Translations under genes and position numbers: made by a program | Source of the DNA: Actinobacteria bacterium 69-20 | GTDB taxonomy: Bacteria > Actinomycetota > Actinomycetes > Mycobacteriales > Nakamurellaceae | Length of the DNA: 63,679 nt | Assembly: GCA_001897425.1 (NCBI GenBank) | Contig: MKSW01000023.1 | Coordinates: forward strand, 1 to 63,679 | Direction of reading: 5' to 3' | In this document: positions 52,065 to 61,212 of the stretch, one piece after another | Layout: each line of letters opens with the position of its first letter | Position numbering within the stretch: the stretch's first letter is position 1 | The notes under the pieces: generated by a model | The model's input: only the letters and a program-made list of their open reading frames with translations | Told to the model about the DNA's origin: nothing | Database searches by the model: none

Positions 52065-53663
52065 ATGAACAACACACCAGAATCCACCGAGTACCGAACG
52101 CCGTCGACGCCCGCCGTGCGGACCGCGCCCACCGCATACGGCGCGCACAGCGTCGGCGACGAGCAACGCCGCTGGGACGCGGCGTCCACCACCGGCGAGC
52201 GGGACCTTGCGGACCGGGCCGCGCTGCGTCGCGTCGCTGGACTGTCCACGCAGCTCACCGACATCAGCGAGGTCGAGTACCGCGAGCTGCAGCTCGAGCG
52301 GGTGGTGCTGGTCGGCGTGTGGTCCGGGCGGAGCGGCGAGGCCAGCGCGGCGAGCGAGGTCGGAGGGAGGCGAGGCCGTCGCGACGGAGTCGCAGGCCCG
52401 CCGGGCGGAGCGCCGAGTGAGCGATCCAGCGCTGCGAGCGAGGCGGACGCGTCGATGGCGGAGCTCGCCGCGCTCGCGGAAACGGCCGGTTCGGTCGTCC
52501 TGGACGCGGTGATGCAGCGCCGACCGCAGCCCGACGCCGCGACCTACATCGGCTCCGGCAAGGTCGCCGAGCTCACCGAGATCGTGGCGGCCACCGGAGC
52601 GGACACCGTCATCTGCGATGGGGAGCTTTCCGCGGGGCAGCTGCGCAACCTGGAGGAGCGACTGCGGGTCAAGGTGGTCGACCGGACCGCGTTGATCCTG
52701 GACATCTTCGCCCAGCACGCGCGGTCCCGGGAGGGCAAGGCGCAGGTCGAGTTGGCGCAGTTGAACTATCTGCTGCCGAGGCTGCGCGGTTGGGGTGCGG
52801 CGCTGTCCCGGCAGCGCGGCGGCCGGGTGGCCGGCGGTGCGGGCATCGGGTCGCGCGGCCCGGGCGAGACGAAGCTGGAACTCGACCGGCGCCGTATCGG
52901 CCAGCGGATCTCGCAGTTGCGCGCCGATCTGGCCGGGATGCGCCGGGTGCGCGACACCAAACGCTCGGCACGCCGCCAGAACCGGGTGCCGGCCGTGGCG
53001 ATCGCCGGTTACACGAACGCCGGCAAGTCCTCCCTGCTCAACCGGCTCACCGGGGCGGGTGTGCTGGTGCAGGACGCGTTGTTCGCGACGCTGGATCCGA
53101 CGACCCGGCGCGCCAGGACAGCCGATGGGCGGATCTTCACGCTCACCGACACGGTCGGGTTCGTGCGGCATCTGCCGCACCAGCTGGTGGAGGCCTTCCG
53201 GTCGACGCTGGAAGAGGTCGCCGAATCCGACCTTATCGTGCACGTGGTGGACGGCTCCGACCCGCGGCCGCTCGATCAGGTCGCCGCGGTCCGCGAGGTG
53301 CTGATCGGCATCGATGCGGGGGAGGTGCCGGAGCTGATCGTGGTCAACAAGATCGACCGGGCGGACGCGACCTCTCTGACGAACCTGCGTTCGCTACTGC
53401 CCGGAGCGGTCTTCGTATCGGCCAAGACGGGCGAGGGGATCGCCGAGTTGGCCGAGGTCATCGCCGCGAGGTTGCCGAGGCCGGACGTCGCGGTCGACGT
53501 GCTGCTGCCGTTCACGGCGGGGGCGCTGGTCTCCCGTGTACACGCCGAAGGCACAGTGCTCGACGAGGACCACACGGCCGCGGGCACCTGGATCTCCGCA
53601 CGGGTACCCGCCGACCTGGCCGGAGCGCTCCGCGGTTACGAGCGGTCCATGAGTCGGGACTGA
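52065..53663 (+). CDS. hflX: Ribosome-splitting GTPase HflX
   Basis: A 532-residue GTPase that rescues stalled ribosomes. The N-terminal HflX domain (ISEVEYRELQLERVVLVGVW, then VLDAVMQRRPQPDAATYIGSGKVAEL) and the glycine-rich GIGSRGPGETKLELDRR precede the GTPase domain with G1 GYTNAGKSSLLN and G3 DTVGFVRHLP. G4 is NKID. An insertion of about 35 residues (near 92-128, RRGRRDGVAGPPGGAPSE) splits the N-terminal domain. It is encoded by a repeat shared with dapF. The gene follows dapF as in M. tuberculosis. Confidence 0.95.
   Translation: MNNTPESTEYRTPSTPAVRTAPTAYGAHSVGDEQRRWDAASTTGERDLADRAALRRVAGLSTQLTDISEVEYRELQLERVVLVGVWSGRSGEASAASEVGGRRGRRDGVAGPPGGAPSERSSAASEADASMAELAALAETAGSVVLDAVMQRRPQPDAATYIGSGKVAELTEIVAATGADTVICDGELSAGQLRNLEERLRVKVVDRTALILDIFAQHARSREGKAQVELAQLNYLLPRLRGWGAALSRQRGGRVAGGAGIGSRGPGETKLELDRRRIGQRISQLRADLAGMRRVRDTKRSARRQNRVPAVAIAGYTNAGKSSLLNRLTGAGVLVQDALFATLDPTTRRARTADGRIFTLTDTVGFVRHLPHQLVEAFRSTLEEVAESDLIVHVVDGSDPRPLDQVAAVREVLIGIDAGEVPELIVVNKIDRADATSLTNLRSLLPGAVFVSAKTGEGIAELAEVIAARLPRPDVAVDVLLPFTAGALVSRVHAEGTVLDEDHTAAGTWISARVPADLAGALRGYERSMSRD
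52377..52423 (+). repeat. Coding insertion repeat, hflX copy
   Basis: CGTCGCGACGGAGTCGCAG followed by GCCCGCCGGGCGGAGCG; the second copy is at 51073 in dapF. Confidence 0.65.
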
Positions 53664-53697
53664 CACGTCCGGCGGCGGCGAGGGATGAACTGCCGAG

Positions 53698-53713
53698 TAT
53701 GACGATGTTCGCG
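53698..53713 (+). repeat. Dispersed chromosomal motif, copy f
   Basis: TATGACGATGTTCGCG, exact reverse complement of the consensus, between hflX and tatA. Confidence 0.55.
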
Positions 53714-53879
53714 CACCGGTGGTGCGTCGGGCCGATTCGGGCCGGCGTGCACCGCAGGGCGGCGTCTTCGATCACAACCTCGCAACGGGGGCACCGGGAC
53801 ACATCATCCTTCGGTATGGTGGAACCGCATAGCGTTCCGATTCATCCGGCCGCGGGTCGTGATGAACGAGGAGGTAAAC

Positions 53880-54221
53880 ATGGGCAGCCTTTCCTGGTGG
53901 CACTGGCTGATCATCATCGCTGCGTTCATCCTGATCTTCGGCGCGAAGAAGCTCCCGGACGCCGCGCGCGGCGTCGGTCGGTCGCTGCGCATCCTGAAGT
54001 CCGAGGTTTCGGCCATGCACGAGGACAGCGAGAAGGCCGCGGCCGCCGAGACGAATGCGACGGCCGCCGTCGCAACGCCGCCGTCGCAGATCGCCGCCAC
54101 GCCGACCGCGCCGCCCATGCCGACCGCGGCAACTCAGCCGCAGGCTCCGGTGGCGCAACCGGCAGCCGCGCCCGTCATCAACGGCGTCCCGCTCACCGAG
54201 GACCAGACGAAGCCCTACTAA
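53880..54221 (+). CDS. tatA: Sec-independent protein translocase TatA
   Basis: A 113-residue single-helix membrane protein that forms the variable pore of the twin-arginine export system. The N-terminal helix [34 protein letters not shown] is the TatA signature with FG before the amphipathic helix. The C-terminal part is Pro/Ala/Thr-rich. ATG 53880 follows GAGGAGGTAAAC. TatB and TatC are not in the window. Confidence 0.9.
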   Translation: MGSLSWWHWLIIIAAFILIFGAKKLPDAARGVGRSLRILKSEVSAMHEDSEKAAAAETNATAAVATPPSQIAATPTAPPMPTAATQPQAPVAQPAAAPVINGVPLTEDQTKPY

Positions 54222-54428
54222 GGCTCTTCCGCCGTTGCCGGCGCGCGTCGCCGTTGTCAGCGCCTGTGCGTGTTGTCGCGCTGCGAGGTCCCGCCCCGAG
54301 ATAGGCCCGGAGGGGCGTTAATGCCGTCTCGGGCGGTCTGGTACCCACTCGTCGCGCCAGGCGCACAGACTTGAGCGCCGCCCCTTTTCGTCATCCGCGT
54401 TGGATCTTTGCGAATGACGGCCACGATG

Positions 54429-55121
54429 TCAGATCTTCCGGATCACTGCCACGACCTTCCCGAGAATGCTCGCCTCGTCGCCGCGGATCGGTTCGAACGC
54501 GGGATTGTGCGGCAGTAGCCACTGGTGGCCGTCCCGGCGCTGCAGCGTCTTGACGGTCGCTTCGCCGTCGATCATCGCGGCGACGATCTCCCCGTTCTCC
54601 GCCGTGGGCTGTTGGCGGACGACCACCCAGTCGCCGTCCGTGATCGCTGCGCCCACCATCGATTCGCCGACCACGTGCAGCAGGAACGCCGACCCTTCGC
54701 CGACGATTTCCTTCGGCAGCGGATAGACCTCCTCGACCTCCTGCTCGGCGAGAATCGGCCCGCCGGCCGCGATCCGGCCCACCATCGGCACGTATGCCGG
54801 GGCGGGGTGATGGCGCCCAGCGGCATCGTCCGCGACATCCTCCGCGGGGCGGATATCCACGGCGCGTGGCCGGTTCGCGTCCTTGCGTAACAGGCCCTTG
54901 CGCTGCAACGCGTCGAGCTGATACGCGACGGATGACGGCGACTTCAGCCCGACACGCTCACCGATCTCCCGCACACTGGGCGGATAGCCGCGGGTGGCGA
55001 TCGATTCACGGATCACCTGCAGCACCTTGCGCTGCCGCATTGTCAGCGCGTTGCCCTCCGGGTCCACCTCCGGGAACGGGGCGGCGCTCACGGGTGAACC
55101 GGCCTGGTCCAGATCGGTCAT
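54429..55121 (-). CDS. lexA: LexA repressor, SOS response
   Basis: A 230-residue repressor. A winged helix lies near 25-85 ([51 protein letters not shown]). The self-cleavage Ala-Gly is in GRIAAGGPI, and the serine-lysine pair in GESMVG and ATVKTLQ. RecA-bound filaments trigger cleavage. It lies divergent from the LysM gene, with two LexA boxes between them, as in M. tuberculosis Rv2720/Rv2719c. Confidence 0.97.
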   Translation of the reverse strand: MTDLDQAGSPVSAAPFPEVDPEGNALTMRQRKVLQVIRESIATRGYPPSVREIGERVGLKSPSSVAYQLDALQRKGLLRKDANRPRAVDIRPAEDVADDAAGRHHPAPAYVPMVGRIAAGGPILAEQEVEEVYPLPKEIVGEGSAFLLHVVGESMVGAAITDGDWVVVRQQPTAENGEIVAAMIDGEATVKTLQRRDGHQWLLPHNPAFEPIRGDEASILGKVVAVIRKI

Positions 55122-55255
55122 AGCGGTCTGCCTTTCTGTCTGTGCTCTGGTCTGTGGTTCTGGCTGTGCGTCGGAGTCTGTGCGTCCGGCCTGCCCGGCG
55201 CTCCGAACTCACGCCGTGCCGACGTCATTGTGTCATCGTTCAAACAACTGTACGA

Positions 55256-55271
55256 TCGAACACGCGTTCTA
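55256..55271 (-). promoter_or_regulatory. SOS (LexA) box 1
   Basis: TCGAACACGCGTTCTA, 11 of 12 conserved bases of TCGAAC-N4-GTTCGA, 135 bp before lexA: autoregulation. Confidence 0.75.
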
Positions 55272-55344
55272 TGATACTGCGACCTCCGACAGTGCCCCGA
55301 TCTGATTGTCGGACCCATCGAGTACAACTCGGTCAGCAGTTCGA

Positions 55345-55360
55345 TAGAACGCCCGTTCGG
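55345..55360 (+). promoter_or_regulatory. SOS (LexA) box 2
   Basis: TAGAACGCCCGTTCGG, a near-perfect AGAAC-N4-GTTCG box, 70 bp before the LysM gene. Confidence 0.65.
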
Positions 55361-55429
55361 TCGGAGCATACCCCGACCGGATGTCACGGCCCGCGCGGCG
55401 AGCCGAACGGAAGAAAGGGACGGTGTGCA

Positions 55430-55894
55430 ATGACGGTTGACATGCTTTACGAGGTCCGTGGCGCGCAACCGGCGCGTCCCATGGCGCGCGCGGGTGCACG
55501 CATCGGGTCGGTCGGTGCGCAAGCCGGCCCGCGGGGGAGGACGGCGGATCGGGTTCGGGTCGGTCGGATCGTCGGCATCGGCCAGGCGGGCGCGGTCCGG
55601 TGCCCCGCCGGCAGCTCGCGTGAAGGCTACCGCTTCGGTCGCTGGGAGCGGCTGGCGATGACGATCGTGGTCACCGCGGCCCTGATCATTGCGGCGATCG
55701 TGATCGCGAACCCGGCGGCGCGCCCGACCAGAGAGGTGACGGTCATGCCCGGCGACACGATGGCGTCGTTCATCCTTCGGGAGGTGCCGGGCATGGACAT
55801 CACGCGTGCGGCCGCGATGATCGAGGATCTCAACGGACTGGGCGATTCTTCCGTGCGCGCCGGCATGCGATTGATCGTTCCCGCCGCGCAGTAG
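55430..55894 (+). CDS. Membrane-anchored LysM protein, SOS-linked
   Basis: A 154-residue protein with an Arg/Gly-rich cytoplasmic start, one membrane helix near 77-98 (MTIVVTAALIIAAIVIANPA) and a C-terminal LysM domain (REVTVMPGDTMASFILREVPGMDITRAAAMIEDLNGLGDSSVRAGMRLIVP) that binds peptidoglycan. It is divergent from lexA with a LexA box of its own. In M. tuberculosis the gene in this place (Rv2719c) is DNA-damage-induced and slows cell division. A similar checkpoint role is likely by position. Confidence 0.85.
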   Translation: MTVDMLYEVRGAQPARPMARAGARIGSVGAQAGPRGRTADRVRVGRIVGIGQAGAVRCPAGSSREGYRFGRWERLAMTIVVTAALIIAAIVIANPAARPTREVTVMPGDTMASFILREVPGMDITRAAAMIEDLNGLGDSSVRAGMRLIVPAAQ

Positions 55895-55956
55895 CCGGGT
55901 GATCGCGACACGCCGCGGGAAACTTGCGCTGCCGTTCGTGGCGGTCTAGCTTTATC

Positions 55957-55985
55957 CCCTACATCTAGTAGTTACATAGCTGTAA
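55957..55985 (+). promoter_or_regulatory. NrdR boxes before nrdR
   Basis: CTACATCTAGTAG (55959-55971) and the palindrome TTACATAGCTGTAA (55972-55985) lie side by side. Both resemble the actinobacterial NrdR box. NrdR bound here would repress its own operon. The centre spacing, about 13 bp, is shorter than the usual 31 bp. Confidence 0.65.
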
Positions 55986-56112
55986 GTTGTCCACAGGTTG
56001 GGGTATACCGGAGGTGTGGTTATCCCCAGGACGAGACCGGTGATGCACCGGCTATGCACATATCGATCCACATGCGGGTCGGGTCCGGCGAGAACGAGAG
56101 GACGTGATGCCG

Positions 56113-56634
56113 ATGCGTTGCCCGTTCTGCCGGCATGAGGACTCCCGGGTGATCGATTCGCGGGAGACCGACGACGGCCGTGCCATCCGGCGGCGCCGAT
56201 CCTGTACCGCGTGCTCGCGCCGTTTCACGACGGTCGAGTCGGCGGTGCTCCTCGTCGTCAAGCGCAGTGGTGTGCTCGAGCCGTTCAACCGCGACAAGGT
56301 GATCGGCGGCGTGCGACGGGCCTGTCAGGGGCGGCCAGTCGATGAGGATGCGCTCGCCATTCTGGCTCAGCAGGTAGAGGACTCGTTGCGCGCGTCGGGC
56401 TGCGCGGAGATCCCGAGCCAGGAGGTCGGGCTCGCGATCCTGGGGCCGCTGCGCGACCTCGACGAGGTGGCGTTCCTCCGTTTCGCGTCCGTCTACCGGT
56501 CGTACACCAGCGCGGACGATTTCCTCAACGAGATCATCGCCCTGCGCACCGACCACGTGCGGCCGGCAACCGACCTCCCCGCGACCAGCGCAGCGGCGGG
56601 TCACCCGCCGAGACCGCCGGTGGGCGTCGGCTGA
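56113..56634 (+). CDS. nrdR: Transcriptional repressor NrdR
   Basis: A 173-residue repressor of ribonucleotide reductase genes. The N-terminal zinc ribbon reads [42 protein letters not shown] with four cysteines. The ATP-cone follows ([34 protein letters not shown]). ATG 56113 (MRCPFC) is chosen because family members begin exactly there; 56104 and 56107 are upstream in-frame starts. The C-terminal 25 residues after DHVRPAT are extra. nrdJ follows. Confidence 0.95.
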   Translation: MRCPFCRHEDSRVIDSRETDDGRAIRRRRSCTACSRRFTTVESAVLLVVKRSGVLEPFNRDKVIGGVRRACQGRPVDEDALAILAQQVEDSLRASGCAEIPSQEVGLAILGPLRDLDEVAFLRFASVYRSYTSADDFLNEIIALRTDHVRPATDLPATSAAAGHPPRPPVGVG

Positions 56635-56779
56635 CCGCCCGCCGCCGGCCCCGCGGGGCCTGCGAACGGCGCCTCGCCGGCCCCGCCACATGGCCTGGGT
56701 ACACCGCACAGCGGACGAAACGACCAACAGCATCCTCGCAGCGCGAGTACAAATCACAATCCGGAAGGGATCCTTCACC

Positions 56780-59698
56780 ATGACCGAAACCGTTGGGTCA
56801 GACACCACGACTCCTCGCGGCAACACGCCCACCGACGGCGGATCGAACGCCAAAGGCGGCGTGCGGAAGGGCCTGCATCTGCAGCGCCTGTTCACGACCG
56901 ACGGTGTGCACCCCTACGACGAAGTCGTGTGGGAGCGGCGTGATGTGGTGATGACGAACTGGCGCGACGGCTCGATCAACTTCGAGCAGCGCGGCGTCGA
57001 GTTCCCCAACTTCTGGTCCGTCAATGCGACGAACATCGTCACCAGCAAGTACTTCCGTGGCGCGCTGGGCGCGCCGCAACGCGAATCGAGCCTCAGGCAG
57101 TTGATCGACCGTGTCGTTCAGAAGTACGTGTCGTCCGGCCGGGAGAACGGGTATTTCGCCACCGAGGCCGATGCACAGATCTTCTCCGACGAGTTGACGT
57201 GGATGGTCCTGCACCAGGTGTTCGCATTCAATTCGCCGGTCTGGTTCAACGTGGGAACCGCGTCACCCCAGCAGGTATCGGCGTGTTTCATCCTGTCCGT
57301 GGAAGACACGATGGACTCGATCCTGAACTGGTACCGCGAGGAGGGGCTGATCTTCAAGGGCGGCTCGGGTGCGGGCCTCAACCTGTCGCGCATCCGGTCC
57401 TCGAAGGAATTGCTGTCCTCCGGTGGCGCGGCCTCCGGCCCGGTCTCGTTCATGCGCGGCGCGGACGCGTCTGCCGGAACCATCAAGTCCGGCGGTGCCA
57501 CGCGCCGCGCCGCGAAGATGGTGGTTCTCGACGTCGATCATCCGGATATCGAAGAGTTCATCGAGACCAAGGCGAAGGAGGAGCACAAGATCCGGGTGCT
57601 CCGCGACGCGGGTTTCGACATGGACCTCGGTGGTGAGGACATCGTCTCGGTGCAGTACCAGAACGCGAACAACTCGGTCCGCGTATCGGACGAGTTCATG
57701 CGCGCGGTGGAATCCGGCGGCACCTTCGGGCTGCGTGCTCGGAAGACCGGCGAAGTGATCGAGACGGTCGATGCGCGTGATCTTTTCGGCAAGATGACCC
57801 AGGCCGCGTGGGAGTGCGCGGATCCCGGGATCCAGTACGACGACACGATCAACGATTGGCACACCTGCCCCGAATCCGGCCGGATCACGGCATCGAACCC
57901 GTGCAGCGAGTACCTGCACCTCGACAATTCGTCATGCAATCTGGCGTCGCTGAACCTGATGAAGTTCCTCGCCGCCGACGGCACCTTCGAGGCCGAGAAG
58001 TTCGCTCGCGCGGTCGAGTTCGTGATCACCGCCATGGACATCTCCATCTGCTTCGCAGATTTCCCGACCGAGCCCATCGGCGACACCACCCGCAAGTTCC
58101 GGCAACTGGGCATCGGATACGCGAACCTGGGTGCGTTGCTGATGGCCACGGCGCATGCCTACGACTCCGAGGGCGGCCGCACGCTTGCGGCGGCGATCAC
58201 GTCGCTCATGCAGGCGACGGCGTACCGGCGTTCCGCCGAGCTGGCCGCGGTCGTCGGCCCGTATGAGGGCTACGCCCGGAACGCGGAGGCGCACAAGCGG
58301 GTGATCCGCAAGCACGCGGCCGCCAACGACGCCGTCCGGCCGATCGGCAGCGAGGCGGACATCCTCCGGATGGCGTCGAAGGTGTGGGCGGAGACCATCG
58401 CGCTCGGCGAGAAGAACGGCTACCGCAACGCGCAGGCGAGCGTGCTCGCGCCGACGGGAACCATCGGCCTCATGATGGATTGCGACACCACCGGTGTCGA
58501 GCCGGACCTCGCGCTCGTCAAGTTCAAGAAGCTCGTCGGCGGCGGGTCGATGCAGATCGTCAACCAGACGGTGCCGCGGGCGCTCAAGGCGCTCGGTTAC
58601 CAGGATGAGCAGGTCGAGGCGATCACCGAGTTCATCGGCGAGCACGGACATGTTGTCGGCGCACCGGGGCTCCGCCCGGAGCATTACGAGGTCTTCGACT
58701 GCGCGATGGGCGAGCGGTCGATCGCGCCGATGGGGCACGTTCGGATGATGGCCGCGATCCAGCCGTTCATCTCCGGAGCCATCTCGAAGACGGTCAACAT
58801 GCCCGAGTCGGCAACCGTCGACGATGTCGCCGAGATCTACATGCAGGGCTGGAAGATGGGCCTGAAGGCGCTGGCCATCTACCGCGACAACTGCAAGGTC
58901 GGCCAGCCGCTGTCGGCGAAGAAGAAGGAGGAGGACAAGGCGGTCACCGCTTCGGTGGAGCCGGGGCGTCCGGTGCGGCGTCGGCTGCCGAAAAAGCGCC
59001 CCTCGCAGACGGTCTCGTTCACCGTCGGTGGCGCCGAAGGCTACCTGACCACGGGTTCCTACCCGGATGACGGCCTGGGAGAGGTCTTCATCAAGCTCGG
59101 CAAGCAGGGATCGACACTCGCCGGCGTGATGGATGCCTTCTCGATCGCCGTGTCGGTCGGGCTGCAGTACGGCATTCCGTTGGAAAGCTACGTCTCGAAG
59201 TTCACCAACCTGCGGTTCGAGCCGGCCGGTATGACGGACGACCCCGACATCCGGATCGCGACCTCCGTGATGGACTACCTGTTCCGTCGGATCGCGCTGG
59301 ACTACCTGCCGGTCGATAGGCGTGCCGAGCTCGGGATCTTCTCGGCCGCCGAGCGCACCGCGCAACTCGCCGGCCAGGGTTCGGACGGTGCTGCCGGGGC
59401 GGACGACTCCGACGGCGTCGACACCGCCGACAGCGCCGACGATGTGGCCGAGCGACTGGAGGAGATGCGCACGTCGGTCGACGCCACGCCGCAGCCCATC
59501 GTGGCCGCGGAGCGCGCGGCGAACGAGCGGGGTGCCCGATCCGCGACCGGCGGCGCCGGGTCCTCCACCGAACTCCTCGAGCTCGTCACCGGCAAGTCCG
59601 CCGACGCCCCGCTCTGCATGACCTGCGGCACCAAGATGCGCCCCTCCGGCGCCTGCTACGTCTGCGAAGGCTGCGGCTCCACCTCCGGCTGCAGCTAA
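56780..59698 (+). CDS. nrdJ: Vitamin B12-dependent ribonucleotide reductase (class II)
   Basis: A 972-residue adenosylcobalamin-dependent reductase that makes deoxynucleotides. Catalytic motifs are visible: ACFILSVEDTMDSILNWYREEGLIFKGGSGAG, NPCSEYLHLDNSSCNLASLN with the N-x-C-x-E core, and APTGTIGLMMDCDTTGVEPDL. The C-terminus carries a redox/zinc module (CMTCGTKMRPSGACYVCEGCGS) that regenerates the active site. A Ser/Asp-rich linker precedes it. ATG 56780 follows GGAAGGGA. It makes deoxynucleotides with or without oxygen, so the lineage may tolerate oxygen shifts. Confidence 0.95.
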   Translation: MTETVGSDTTTPRGNTPTDGGSNAKGGVRKGLHLQRLFTTDGVHPYDEVVWERRDVVMTNWRDGSINFEQRGVEFPNFWSVNATNIVTSKYFRGALGAPQRESSLRQLIDRVVQKYVSSGRENGYFATEADAQIFSDELTWMVLHQVFAFNSPVWFNVGTASPQQVSACFILSVEDTMDSILNWYREEGLIFKGGSGAGLNLSRIRSSKELLSSGGAASGPVSFMRGADASAGTIKSGGATRRAAKMVVLDVDHPDIEEFIETKAKEEHKIRVLRDAGFDMDLGGEDIVSVQYQNANNSVRVSDEFMRAVESGGTFGLRARKTGEVIETVDARDLFGKMTQAAWECADPGIQYDDTINDWHTCPESGRITASNPCSEYLHLDNSSCNLASLNLMKFLAADGTFEAEKFARAVEFVITAMDISICFADFPTEPIGDTTRKFRQLGIGYANLGALLMATAHAYDSEGGRTLAAAITSLMQATAYRRSAELAAVVGPYEGYARNAEAHKRVIRKHAAANDAVRPIGSEADILRMASKVWAETIALGEKNGYRNAQASVLAPTGTIGLMMDCDTTGVEPDLALVKFKKLVGGGSMQIVNQTVPRALKALGYQDEQVEAITEFIGEHGHVVGAPGLRPEHYEVFDCAMGERSIAPMGHVRMMAAIQPFISGAISKTVNMPESATVDDVAEIYMQGWKMGLKALAIYRDNCKVGQPLSAKKKEEDKAVTASVEPGRPVRRRLPKKRPSQTVSFTVGGAEGYLTTGSYPDDGLGEVFIKLGKQGSTLAGVMDAFSIAVSVGLQYGIPLESYVSKFTNLRFEPAGMTDDPDIRIATSVMDYLFRRIALDYLPVDRRAELGIFSAAERTAQLAGQGSDGAAGADDSDGVDTADSADDVAERLEEMRTSVDATPQPIVAAERAANERGARSATGGAGSSTELLELVTGKSADAPLCMTCGTKMRPSGACYVCEGCGSTSGCS

Positions 59699-59705
59699 TG
59701 TGAAC

Positions 59706-59793
59706 GGCCATTTAATGTCCCGCTCACTCGGCCACTAATGTCCGGCGTTTGGCCACTAATGTCCGCGTTTCGGCCAACCGGACATTAGTGGCC
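59706..59793. repeat. GGCCACTAATGTCC repeats with inverted copy
   Basis: Direct copies at 59730-59743 and 59751-59764, a variant GGCCATTTAATGTCC at 59706-59720 and an exact inverted copy GGACATTAGTGGCC at 59780-59793. The last two form a 14-bp stem with a 15-nt loop, which may end nrdJ transcription. The whole set may be an insertion-element end or operator cluster. Confidence 0.65.
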
Positions 59794-60070
59794 GGTCCGG
59801 GCGGTCGGTCGATGTCGCGCCCGCGTCGTCACGCTGTGTGATTTTGAGGCCAGGAGCGCCCGTCCTCGGAGCTGTCAGCGCAGCGCCGAATCGGTGTAGG
59901 CCCGCGTCCTGCGGGGCGCTCCCATCCCGGGTTGGGGTCCGGGCGGGGTATACGGGACGCCGCGACTGCCGTGCACCCGGCGCAGCCGCCCGACCTGCGC
60001 GTTCCCGAATGAGGTTCGTCCTCCGGTGAGCGTTACGGGTGGACGCAAGCGAGGAATCCAAATATGGGCG

Positions 60071-60099
60071 TTACCCACATGCCCACCAGCCGCTACACT
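60071..60099 (+). promoter_or_regulatory. Promoter and operator of the toxin-antitoxin pair
   Basis: TTACCC (60071-60076), 17-nt spacer, TACACT (60094-60099). The inverted repeat TGGGC (60065-60069) and GCCCA (60081-60085) overlaps the -35 side and would fit an antitoxin operator. Confidence 0.55.
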
Positions 60100-60130
60100 G
60101 AGATCCAGACGCCCCGAGGAGGACACCTCT

Positions 60131-60415
60131 ATGAACGCACCCGCCGGCTTCGAGCCGATCGCCGAGGTAGCCGCCGACGACCGAGCACGGATTGCCTTCG
60201 GCCGCGCCGGCGTGCACCACAACGACAGGTTCCTAGTCTCGACCCGTCCAAGCGGAGAAATCCTGCTGACACCACTGGCCAGCATCCCCAAACGGGAAAT
60301 GCTCGTGTGGGAAGACCAGGCCCTACGCGAATCGCTGCTGCGCGGCTTGGCCGACGCCTCCCAGGGACGTATCAGCCGCAGGGACGGCCTGCTTGACAAC
60401 GACGCCGACCAGTGA
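60131..60415 (+). CDS. Antitoxin of a RelE/ParE-type pair
   Basis: A 94-residue protein with the strand-rich pattern AAVAADDRARIAFGRAGVHHNDRFLVSTRPSGEILLTPLASIPKRE, typical of small AbrB/VapB-like antitoxins, followed by two helices. ATG 60131 has GAGGAGG before it. The stop overlaps the toxin start (GTGA), so both are translated together. A promoter with a palindrome lies in front. Confidence 0.7.
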   Translation: MNAPAGFEPIAEVAADDRARIAFGRAGVHHNDRFLVSTRPSGEILLTPLASIPKREMLVWEDQALRESLLRGLADASQGRISRRDGLLDNDADQ

Positions 60416-60717
60416 GCGCACCGCCGTTCGAGCTGCTCTACACCGATGAGGCTCTACGGGTACTGGACGACCTGGCCAAACCCAGCTACGCCATCAAGCT
60501 CACGAAGGTCAAGAAGACGCTTCGATTGCTCCGCGACGTTGGCCCCAGCCATCCGGGGCTCAGCTCTCACAAGTACCAGTCCCTCACAGGGCCAGCCGGC
60601 GAGGAGGTCTGGGAGTCCTACGTCGAGAACAGGACGCCGGGCGCGTGGCGCTTGTGGTGGATGTACGGCCCTACCCCAGATGCCCTCACCATCCTCACAA
60701 TCGGGCCGCATCCGTAG
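60412..60717 (+). CDS. RelE/ParE-superfamily toxin
   Basis: A 101-residue protein: LLYTDEALRVLDDLAKPSYAIKLTKVKKTLRLLRDVGPSHPGLSSHKYQSLTGPAGEEVWESYVENRTPGAWRLWWMYGP. The fold and the EVWESYVENRTPGAWRLWW segment belong to RelE-type mRNA-interferase-like toxins. It is immediately downstream of its antitoxin, at the edge of the mobile region. It is intact even though an insertion sequence begins within about 70 bp. Confidence 0.7.
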   Translation: MSAPPFELLYTDEALRVLDDLAKPSYAIKLTKVKKTLRLLRDVGPSHPGLSSHKYQSLTGPAGEEVWESYVENRTPGAWRLWWMYGPTPDALTILTIGPHP

Positions 60718-61212
60718 CAGCACCGGCAACCAACAGCCTCGCCGACTGGTGCCAGACGGTATCGACGTCGACTGATGTGGAACGGTTTTGTCAAGGTGCG
60801 TGGTGATGTTTCGTTTTGGGGTGTTCGGGGCGGCTTGCCCACCCCGAAGTAGTTGCCGCGGAGCAGATCTGGGGCCCCGGGGTCAAGACGGAGCGCCCGC
60901 AGCGCGGCGAGGACGAACGGTCTTGACGCCGGGGTGAGATCTGCTCGTGTGCGCGGGTGGGGAACGGTTGGGGTAGTGGCCACGCGCCGCGGCGTGTCTG
61001 TGCAGCTGTCCGCCAGACTGATGTACGCGGGTCGAAACCGCAGTTCTGCGATTCGCAGGTGGGTGCCCCTCACTGAGCACGCCCGCGGGCGCGGGCATAG
61101 TCGAAACGGGGATCGGTCCTGCTGCGGCGGTGCCGCGGCGCGTGGCTGTCTTGGACTCGGACACGGTCAGCTGGCCCGATCCGAGAGGTATTGCGGGGCA
61201 GAGGGTTTCATG
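60718..61212. other. Structured non-coding flank of the IS110-family element
   Basis: 495 bp downstream of the transposase. It contains nested complementary arms: GAGCAGATCT (60861-60870) with AGATCTGCTC (60937-60946), CCCCGG (60875-60880) with CCGGGG (60929-60934), and GTCAAGAC (60882-60889) with GTCTTGAC (60920-60927). The strong structure fits the guide (bridge/seek) RNA encoded by IS110/IS1111 elements; the exact ends are unknown. Confidence 0.5.
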
